Assembly (NCBI GenBank): GCA_023411445.1
Contig: JAEYOT010000807.1
Coordinates: 1-6,211, forward strand
From: Pseudomonadota bacterium
Lineage (GTDB): Bacteria; Myxococcota_A; Polyangia; Polyangiales; Polyangiaceae
Direction of reading: 5' to 3'
DNA: 6,211 bases
Shown here: positions 1-5,605 of the stretch, piece by piece
Position numbering within the stretch: position 1 is the stretch's first letter
Layout: every line of letters starts with the position of its first letter
Program-made: the position numbers and the translations under genes
Notes under the pieces: generated by a model
What the model was told of the DNA's origin: nothing
The model's database searches: none
Seen by the model: the letters and a program-made list of their open reading frames with translations, nothing else

Positions 1-433
1 TGACCTGCACGGTGGCGGTCACGCTGCTGGTCATCGTCACCGTCAGGGTCGCGACGACGCTGCCGCCGACGCTCGCGCGGACCTGAAACGTGCTCATCTC
101 GCTCGGCGCGACCAACGTGACGCTCGCGCGGCCGGACTTGTCGGTGTTGACGGCCGCGCGATCCAAGAGCGCATCCTTCGGGTCCGAGCCCGGAGCCTGC
201 GGCAGGGAGAAGCGCAGCGGGTACACGCGGGCGGGCGTCGCCTGCACCAACAATTCGATCTCTTCGCGAGCGCCGAGCTTGGCCTGCGCGGGCGAGAACG
301 TGAGGCTCTTCGGCAGCGGAGCGCCGGGATCGGCGCCGCCGGTGCCGCCGATGCTCGCACCGTCGTCGCTGGTGGCATCGACGGAGCAGGCACCCAGCGC
401 GGCCAGCAGGGCAGAAAAGAGCAGAAAACGCAT
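1..433 (-). CDS. Lipoprotein with Ig-like domain, N-terminal part (3' end outside window)
   Basis: This gene enters at ATG 433 and stays open to the left edge, giving 144 visible codons with no stop. The N-terminus MRFLLFSALLAALGAC is a signal peptide with a lipobox (L-G-A-C, Cys16), so the product should be cleaved by signal peptidase II and lipidated. The residue after Cys is Ser rather than Asp, which fits (but does not prove) outer-membrane or surface sorting. Residues about 17-40 form a low-complexity linker rich in Gly, Asp and Ala. Residues about 42-144 are rich in beta-strand residues, with a D-K-S-G-R-A-S-V-T-L stretch followed by F-Q-V-R-A-S-V-G-G and alternating Val/Thr strands. 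This resembles bacterial Ig-like (Big_1/invasin-type) repeats. No clear Shine-Dalgarno sequence precedes the ATG. It is divergent from the response regulator. Function is unknown, and any ligand-binding or catalytic domain would lie beyond the window. Confidence 0.82.
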   Translation of the reverse strand, partial: MRFLLFSALLAALGACSVDATSDDGASIGGTGGADPGAPLPKSLTFSPAQAKLGAREEIELLVQATPARVYPLRFSLPQAPGSDPKDALLDRAAVNTDKSGRASVTLVAPSEMSTFQVRASVGGSVVATLTVTMTSSVTATVQV

Positions 434-463
434 CGTAAGCAGGCGCAGCGAGGCGCCCTTCCC

Positions 464-492
464 AGTCTAGCAGCGCTGCCGCGCGGAGTCTC
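464..492 (-). promoter_or_regulatory. Possible sigma-70-type promoter for the lipoprotein gene
   Basis: On the minus strand, GAGACT (492-487) and TAGACT (469-464) are separated by exactly 17 nt. They match the -35 consensus at 3 of 6 positions and the -10 consensus at 4 of 6. Transcription would start about 24 nt before the lipoprotein ATG. The spacer contains a perfect 10-bp palindrome (470-479). The match is weak, and such hexamers can arise by chance. Confidence 0.22.
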
Positions 493-513
493 GCCCTCGC
501 CCGGATCGGCCCG

Positions 514-1989
514 GTGAGCGCGGCGAACAGGGTAGCTGCCGAACGAGCCGCGGACTACTGTGACAGCGCTGTCGTGCCTTCCCTGGTCCCGCCCGCCATC
601 CAGATCCTGCTCGTGGAAGACGAGCCGGGGCTCCGTCAAATGATGGAGATTTTGTTCCGGCGCGAGGGCTACGCCGTGGTGAGCGCGCCCGGTTGCCGCG
701 TGGCGCTGGACGCTATCGCCAGCGCACCGCAGCCGTTCCCCGCCATCGTCACGGACCTATCCATGCCTGATGGATCGGGGCTGGACGTGCTGGCGGCCGC
801 GAAGAGCCGGAGCCCCTCCACACAGGTGGTGCTGGTGACCGCGCACTCCACCGTCGAGAACGCGCTTGAGGCCATGCGCTCAGGCGCCTACGACTTCGTC
901 GCCAAGCCGTTCGAAGCAGCAGAGCTGGCAGCGCTGGTCGGCAAGGCCATCGAAAAGCAGGCCATCGTCGCCGAGAACGAGCGGCTGCGCGCGCAGATCT
1001 CCCGCTTTTCAGGCGGGGGCGAGGTGCTGGCGCGGAGCCCGGCCATGCGCCAAGTGCTGGACTTGGCGACGCGCGTGGCAGCAGCCAAGACGACGGTGCT
1101 GATCACGGGCGAGTCCGGCACCGGCAAGGAGCGCGTGGCTCGCGTCATCCACGAGCGCTCCGAGCGCGCCTCGGCGCCGTTTCTGGTCGTCAACTGTGGG
1201 GCTTTGCCGGAAGCGCTCATGGAAAGCGAGCTGTTCGGGCACGAGAAGGGCGCGTTCACGGGCGCGAGCAGCAAGAGCTTGGGCATCTTCCGTGAAGCGG
1301 ATGGTGGCACCATCCTGCTGGACGAGGTGGGGGAGCTGCCGCTCAGCCTGCAGGTGAAGCTCCTCAGGGTGCTGCAAGAGAAGGCGGTCAAGCCCGTGGG
1401 CGCCGCGCAAGAGCTGCCGGTGGACGTGCGCGTGCTGGCAGCCACCAATCGGGACGTCGAGGCTGACGTAGCTGCCGGTCGCTTTCGGCAGGACTTGTAC
1501 TACCGGCTCAACGTCATCCGGCTCACCCTGCCGCCGCTCCGCCAGCGCGTGGAGGACATTCCGCTCTTGGCCGAGCGCTTCATCGCGCGCTTTGCGGCCG
1601 AAATGGGTAAAGACGTGGTCGGCTTCACGCCAGACGGCCTACGCGCGCTCATGGCCTATTCCTTCCCGGGCAACGTCCGCGAGTTGGAGAACGTGATCGA
1701 GCGGGGTGTGGCGCTCTCCGGGTCGCGCCTGATCGGCCTGGGGGACTTGCCCGAAACCATCAGCGGGCACGCCGGCGCGACCGCACCCAGCCTGCTCACG
1801 TTGCCCGCTGAGGGCATCAATTTGGACGACGTGCTGGGCGAGGCGGAGCGACGCCTCCTGCTCGAGGCTTTGGAGCGTAGCGGCGGCGTGCGCAAACAAG
1901 CCGCCGAGCTGCTCGGCATCACCTTCCGCTCCTTGCGCTACCGCCTCCAGAAGCTAGGCCTCGCCACTGACGCCGACGGCGAGCCGTAG
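514..1989 (+). CDS. Sigma-54-dependent response regulator (NtrC family, PilR-like)
   Basis: This 491-residue protein is a two-component output regulator that would activate sigma-54 promoters by ATP-driven remodelling of the closed complex. Residues about 29-145 form the receiver domain, with acidic pair E35/D36, phospho-acceptor D81 (in T-D-L-S-M-P), switch T109 and K131 (in A-K-P-F). The AAA+ domain follows at about 170-400, with Walker A G-E-S-G-T-G-K-E (199-206), an intact GAFTGA sigma-54 contact loop (246-251), Walker B T-I-L-L-D-E (266-271), the R-x-D-L-Y-Y-R-L segment (325-332) and F-P-G-N-V-R-E-L-E. The C-terminus (about 440-482) is a Fis-type helix-turn-helix with F-R-S-L-R-Y-R-L-Q-K-L-G-L, a pattern typical of PilR-like regulators. 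No sensor kinase is visible. The start is uncertain: GTG 514 has a weak GGAT 7 nt upstream, whereas GTG 574 would still leave a complete receiver. The first 28 residues match no domain I know. Confidence 0.95.
   Translation: MSAANRVAAERAADYCDSAVVPSLVPPAIQILLVEDEPGLRQMMEILFRREGYAVVSAPGCRVALDAIASAPQPFPAIVTDLSMPDGSGLDVLAAAKSRSPSTQVVLVTAHSTVENALEAMRSGAYDFVAKPFEAAELAALVGKAIEKQAIVAENERLRAQISRFSGGGEVLARSPAMRQVLDLATRVAAAKTTVLITGESGTGKERVARVIHERSERASAPFLVVNCGALPEALMESELFGHEKGAFTGASSKSLGIFREADGGTILLDEVGELPLSLQVKLLRVLQEKAVKPVGAAQELPVDVRVLAATNRDVEADVAAGRFRQDLYYRLNVIRLTLPPLRQRVEDIPLLAERFIARFAAEMGKDVVGFTPDGLRALMAYSFPGNVRELENVIERGVALSGSRLIGLGDLPETISGHAGATAPSLLTLPAEGINLDDVLGEAERRLLLEALERSGGVRKQAAELLGITFRSLRYRLQKLGLATDADGEP
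562..573. repeat. 12-bp perfect palindrome near the regulator start (possible operator)
   Basis: GACAGCGCTGTC reads the same on both strands. It lies inside the annotated 5' end of the response regulator gene, but would abut the start codon if translation began at GTG 574. Its central CAGCGCTG is shared with the palindrome at 470-479, 93 bp away centre to centre. The same 8-mer also occurs inside coding sequence elsewhere in the window, so a regulatory role is only a guess. Confidence 0.2.
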
Positions 1990-2017
1990 CGGCGAGCGCG
2001 GTGCGGGCGGTCGACGC

Positions 2018-2935
2018 TCATGGCTCTCGGCCGAGCTTGTCGCGGAAGCTGGTCGCGCACTCGGCGGGCCGCTCGGAGGCGGATTGGCCGGCGCAGGCGA
2101 ACGGATCGAAGCGTGGACCGAGCGCCGACATCGACGTACGCGAAAGGAAGGGGAGATCCGCGCGCCAGGCGCGCTCGAAGCGCTGAGCGCGCTCGCGGGC
2201 GGCGCGCTGCTCCTCTTCGCTGCTCAAGGTGGCGAGCTTGGCTTCGGCGAGGGCGCGAATCTCGGGATCGTCGGTTACTAGCAGCAGCTTCTCGAGGAAG
2301 GCGCGGGACGAGGCGCGGTTGCCGGCTTCGCTGTAGAGGGAGGCCGCTGTGATGCAGTGGTAAGGGATGTTCTCGTTCGAGCCGATTAGCTCGCAGGCGC
2401 GCGCGAGGTAGCGAGCGCCTTCTTGCCGCCAAGCTTCTCGCTCGCGCTCGCTCTCCAGCTGCGCTGGCGCCAGGTACGCGAGGTATTGCCCGGCTGCGAG
2501 CCATAGCTCTTGATCGAGCGGTAGCTCGCGCGTGCCGCGCTCCAGAATCGCGCGCGCCTGCTTGTACATCTCTACCGGCACTGTCACGGTTTGCAGCGTG
2601 ATGATGGCGTCCGCGAAGCGGTAACCGTCGCGGAACTTGGGATCCAGCTCGTTGATGGTCTGGATGTATTGCGGCGCGAGCTCGAACAGCCGCTTTTCCT
2701 GCAAATGTTGGCCTGCCGAGACCAGCACGTGCCCGAAGAGCAGATCCGCCAGCGCCGCGCGGTAGCCTAGGCTCATCACCACGCTGTGTTGGGGCGGGGG
2801 CAAGATGGCGGCGTCGCCGTCCTTCTGCTTTTGCCGGTAGGCGCCTTCCGCCAGCGGCGCGCGCACCAAGCCGATGACGAACACGGCGAGCAGCGCCGCG
2901 AGCAGCTGCCCGACGTCGCTCTTATTCCACCTCAC
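2018..2935 (-). CDS. Membrane-anchored TPR-like protein
   Basis: I propose start GTG 2935, giving 305 residues, because a strong GGAGGT (2946-2941) sits 5 nt upstream. An earlier in-frame GTG at 2953 lacks this support. The N-terminus is M-R-W-N-K followed by one hydrophobic segment (residues about 9-25), which predicts a signal anchor with the rest in the periplasm. Residues about 50-235 are helical with TPR-like spacing, for example L-G-Y-R-A-A-L-A-D near 56-64, N-E-L-D-P-K-F-R-D-G-Y-R-F-A near 95-108, and A-A-S-L-Y-S-E-A-G-N-R near 197-207. A charged helix rich in Glu and Arg (about 238-258) precedes a C-terminal tail with two cysteines (281 and 293) that could pair. It is the last gene of the minus-strand operon and overlaps the pilin-like gene by 14 nt, suggesting coupled translation. 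TPR proteins often act as assembly scaffolds. I do not recognise a specific function, and the link to the pilin is inferred from position. Confidence 0.85.
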   Translation of the reverse strand: MRWNKSDVGQLLAALLAVFVIGLVRAPLAEGAYRQKQKDGDAAILPPPQHSVVMSLGYRAALADLLFGHVLVSAGQHLQEKRLFELAPQYIQTINELDPKFRDGYRFADAIITLQTVTVPVEMYKQARAILERGTRELPLDQELWLAAGQYLAYLAPAQLESEREREAWRQEGARYLARACELIGSNENIPYHCITAASLYSEAGNRASSRAFLEKLLLVTDDPEIRALAEAKLATLSSEEEQRAARERAQRFERAWRADLPFLSRTSMSALGPRFDPFACAGQSASERPAECATSFRDKLGREP

Positions 2936-3407
2936 GCATGACCTCCAGCACACCCAGCTGCGGAGCGTTGCCGGGCGTCACCGATCCCGTGATGCGGAAA
3001 GTGCTGAGCACGCCGTCCCCGTCCAGATCGCCGCGCGCTTCAGCGCTGAACGTGGAGCGGTCCGCGGCGTTGTGCGAATCGAACTGAAACGAGTAGGCGT
3101 GCGGCCCCGTGAGCTCGAACGCCAGCAACCGCCACGTGGGGTGTGACCAGGTTCCGGGCGGATCTACCACCAGCGTGGCGCGCGGCACGTTGGTCGGGGT
3201 GAGCGGCGCGCTCGGCGGATAGGCTGCCGTCTGCGGCGCAGCCTCCGCCAGCGCGGTGGCGCGAGCGCTGATTTGCTGCAGGCCGCTCAGCGCCTCGGTC
3301 ATCGACGAGGCGTGCAGGTTCTTGATGAACGCGGGCGTCATCACCGCGAGCAGCGAGCCGATGACGGCAAAGCCGGCAGCGACCTCGATCGGTGAAAGCG
3401 CGCGCAT
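2922..3407 (-). CDS. Pilin-like protein (type IV pilin or pseudopilin fold)
   Basis: From ATG 3407 the product has 161 residues. It begins M-R-A, then L-S-P-I-E-V, then a hydrophobic helix to about residue 28. Aligned to type IV pilins with Glu at mature position 5, E8 and P25 fall exactly on the conserved Glu5 and Pro22. However, the cleavage site would be Ala-Leu instead of Gly-Phe. The amphipathic helix continues to about residue 56. The globular part has D-P-P-G-T-W-S-H-P-T-W (82-92), Y-S-F-Q-F-D-S (105-111) and G-D-L-D-G-D-G (126-132), which looks like a calcium-binding loop. There are no cysteines. The frame is open back to GTG 3461, which overlaps the upstream gene by 13 nt and would give 179 residues with a 21-residue leader. 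Neither start has a good ribosome-binding site. It could be a minor pilin, a pseudopilin, or a pilin-fold protein retained in the inner membrane. Confidence 0.82.
   Translation of the reverse strand: MRALSPIEVAAGFAVIGSLLAVMTPAFIKNLHASSMTEALSGLQQISARATALAEAAPQTAAYPPSAPLTPTNVPRATLVVDPPGTWSHPTWRLLAFELTGPHAYSFQFDSHNAADRSTFSAEARGDLDGDGVLSTFRITGSVTPGNAPQLGVLEVMREVE
2941..2946 (-). promoter_or_regulatory. Shine-Dalgarno sequence setting the TPR gene start
   Basis: GGAGGT on the minus strand lies 5 nt before GTG 2935 and inside the last codons of the pilin-like gene. It is the best ribosome-binding sequence I noticed in the window and argues for the start at 2935 rather than the in-frame GTG at 2953. 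Confidence 0.65.
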
Positions 3408-3448
3408 GCGGTAGTCATAGTCAGGGTGTTGGTGGCGAGCAAGCTGGG

Positions 3449-5605
3449 CTAGTCCTGCCACCAGGCGTCGCTGTCCGGCGCCGGCGCAAGCTCGCGAACC
3501 ATCGGAGGGAGCGCTTGTTGGAGCGATGCAAGGACTGACGCGGCGTGCTCAGGGCCAAGCGCGGCCTCGACCACGCGGCGCGCCTCGGCATCCAGCCGCG
3601 CGGCAATTAGGCCCTGTGCGTAGAGTTGCGCGACCTCTTGCTGGCTCGGATCGCGCAAGTACTCGCGGCGCAGCAGCCGGCAAGCGGGCAGGTAGGCGCC
3701 AAGCTCGAGTTGCCAGAGAGCCGTGAGCAGCGAGCGGCGCTCGGGCGGCGCCGTTTCCGCAGCCTGCCGAGCTTGCTCCGCGCGCGCGAGGCGTGCCTGC
3801 AGGCTGCGCAGCTGCTCTGGCGCCGGACCGTTTGCTTCGACTGCGAGGACGTTGGCTAGCCGCTCCGCGACCGCAAAGTCCCCACTGCGCGCGGCAGCCA
3901 AGACCAGGTTGAGCGGATTGGGCAGCTTGGCCAGGTGCTCGGGCTTCACCCGTCTGAGCCAAGCCTGCGTGTCGCGCTCGAGCCCGAGCCGGCTGGCGAT
4001 GACCGCTAGCTCGCCTGACAACAGCGAGCGACCGCGGTCGTTGAGGCGCGCTGCGCTCCTCGCCTGGCGGCGATCTTCACCCAGCCTCAAGTTGCCGACG
4101 ACTCCCGGCTTGCCGCGCTGACCCGTCACGAAGGTTTGCAGCTCCCCGTACAGCGCTTCCAAACGGCGGCGATCGCCGTCCGGGCTCGCGGTGGCGGCGA
4201 GCGCCACGGCCCGCGCGAACCGCCCATTGATGGCTGCGGGCGTGCTGAGGAGCACGTACGAGCGTGCTGTCGGCGAAATCGAGCGTTCAAGCAAATCGAG
4301 CGCCAAGGTCAATTGCCCCTGGCTCGCCTTCTCCCGCGCCAGCCACTCCTGAGCGGGCGGGTTGTGAGGGTCCACGCTGAGCTCCTGGGCCCACAGCGCG
4401 TCATCGTTGCGAAAATCCGCCGCTCGTGCGGTGTTCGGGACCAAGCAAACAACGGCCAGCACCGCCCCCGCGACCACGAAAGCTCGCTCGGAGACCTTGG
4501 CTAGCTGATCACGAAGCGCTCGCGCGATACCCAGCAGCAGGAGCAGCAGCGGCAGGTACAAGAAATGGTCCGATACAGTGACGTAAATGCCGGTCTTAAA
4601 GAAGTTGAGCACCGGCGCCAGGAACATGAGCGCCGCCAGCAGACAGAGCGCAGCGGGACGATCGCGCTTCCAGGCGGCAAGGAAGCCGACGCCATACGCG
4701 AGGCACGCAACTGCGCCGGTCACGACTAGCGGCCAGGGGTAGATGGGGCCGCCATCGTCCTGCAAGAGTGAGCGGTAGAAGAAGGTGAACGGATGGGGCC
4801 ACACCAAGCGCTCCAGGTACGTGGCGACCGTCATGAGCCCGTAGCGCAGGTTCAATGGCGATTCCGACTGCCGCACCGGATACACAAGGGCGCGGAGCAG
4901 CACGTAGCTGACTGCCAGCGCTACGCAGGCGGCGAGCATGCGCCTGGAAGAAGCCGAGCGTTGGGCGGGCTCATCTCGCAGCGTGTCGGCCCAGAGCAAC
5001 AGCGGAAACACCGCGGCGCCTTCCTTGCACAGGAGCGCTGCGGCAAATGCCACGACGGCGCCGACCTCGAGCGACGGGTGGCCGGAGCCGCGCGCTCGGT
5101 GTGCAGCCTCCAGGCTGAGCAGGCAGAAGAGAGCCATCATTACGTCCGTGCGACCCACGATCCAAATCACCGACTCAGCGCGAGTGGGGTGCACCGCAAA
5201 CACGATGGCAATCAGCAGCGCCAGCGCCGGCCGCTCCAGCCAGCGCAGGGCCAAGCGGGCGCCCAAGTAGACGGTGGCGGCGTGAAGCAGCACATTGACC
5301 AAGTGAAACGCCCAGGCAGCCCCGCCAAACAGCATCCAGTTCAGGGCGAAGCTGGCGGTGACGAGCGGCCGGTAATAGATGAGCCCACCATCGGGCATGG
5401 TCAGCCCTTCAGTATGCCAGAAGTGCCGGGTGAAGGCAGCCCACACACCCTGCCAGCGCTGCACGCCGGTGTTGTTGGCGATGAGCAGCGTGTCGTCGTA
5501 AACGAAGCCGGCCCGGAGCGATGCCACAAACGTGAAGACCGCGAGCACGGCAGCGATCGGCGCGAGCAGGCGTTCCAAGCTACTGTACGCGGGGCGGGTA
5601 CTCAT
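3449..5605 (-). CDS. TMTC-like GT-C glycosyltransferase with TPR-like C-terminal region
   Basis: The 718-residue product (ATG 5605; GTG 5608 is directly adjacent) resembles TMTC/GT-C protein mannosyltransferases, which use lipid-linked sugars in the membrane. The N-terminal half carries about ten hydrophobic segments, the first at about 13-30. The motif F-V-Y-D-D (34-38) lies in the first loop after TM1, where GT-C enzymes carry catalytic acidic residues. Further family-like motifs are Y-Y-R-P-L (77-81), H-P-T-R-A-E-S-V-I-W-I-V-G-R-T-D (139-154), L-C-K-E-G (192-196) and S-D-H-F-L-Y-L-P (345-352). Residues about 400-718 are soluble and helical, with degenerate TPR-like repeats likely to lie in the periplasm and bind acceptor protein. 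It overlaps the sulfatase gene by 26 nt and is followed at once by the pilin-like gene, making that protein a candidate substrate by position. Sugar donor and acceptor cannot be read from sequence. A lipid- or polysaccharide-modifying role is the alternative. Confidence 0.86.
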   Translation of the reverse strand: MSTRPAYSSLERLLAPIAAVLAVFTFVASLRAGFVYDDTLLIANNTGVQRWQGVWAAFTRHFWHTEGLTMPDGGLIYYRPLVTASFALNWMLFGGAAWAFHLVNVLLHAATVYLGARLALRWLERPALALLIAIVFAVHPTRAESVIWIVGRTDVMMALFCLLSLEAAHRARGSGHPSLEVGAVVAFAAALLCKEGAAVFPLLLWADTLRDEPAQRSASSRRMLAACVALAVSYVLLRALVYPVRQSESPLNLRYGLMTVATYLERLVWPHPFTFFYRSLLQDDGGPIYPWPLVVTGAVACLAYGVGFLAAWKRDRPAALCLLAALMFLAPVLNFFKTGIYVTVSDHFLYLPLLLLLLGIARALRDQLAKVSERAFVVAGAVLAVVCLVPNTARAADFRNDDALWAQELSVDPHNPPAQEWLAREKASQGQLTLALDLLERSISPTARSYVLLSTPAAINGRFARAVALAATASPDGDRRRLEALYGELQTFVTGQRGKPGVVGNLRLGEDRRQARSAARLNDRGRSLLSGELAVIASRLGLERDTQAWLRRVKPEHLAKLPNPLNLVLAAARSGDFAVAERLANVLAVEANGPAPEQLRSLQARLARAEQARQAAETAPPERRSLLTALWQLELGAYLPACRLLRREYLRDPSQQEVAQLYAQGLIAARLDAEARRVVEAALGPEHAASVLASLQQALPPMVRELAPAPDSDAWWQD

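Noticed and set aside
94..639. Minus-strand open frame of 181 codons across the lipoprotein gene and divergent region.
   Set aside because: Its translation is an Arg/Ala/Pro-rich string and it conflicts with the lipoprotein signal peptide frame and the regulator receiver domain.
1972..1993. Possible hairpin spanning the regulator stop codon (GCCG-ACGG pairing with CCGT-AG-CGGC, loop CGAG) as a terminator between the convergent genes.
   Set aside because: The stem has a 2-nt bulge, overlaps the coding end and is not followed by a T-run on either strand. GC-rich DNA forms such stems readily.
1938..2504. Minus-strand open frame of 188 codons overlapping the TPR gene.
   Set aside because: Extremely Arg-rich composition in another frame of the TPR gene. 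The TPR frame has a membrane anchor, a ribosome-binding site and helical repeats.
3405..3461. GTG 3461 as the certain start of the pilin-like gene.
   Set aside because: It would give a 21-residue leader and a neat overlap with the upstream gene, but it has no convincing ribosome-binding site. ATG 3407 directly precedes the pilin helix. Kept as an open alternative rather than the main call.
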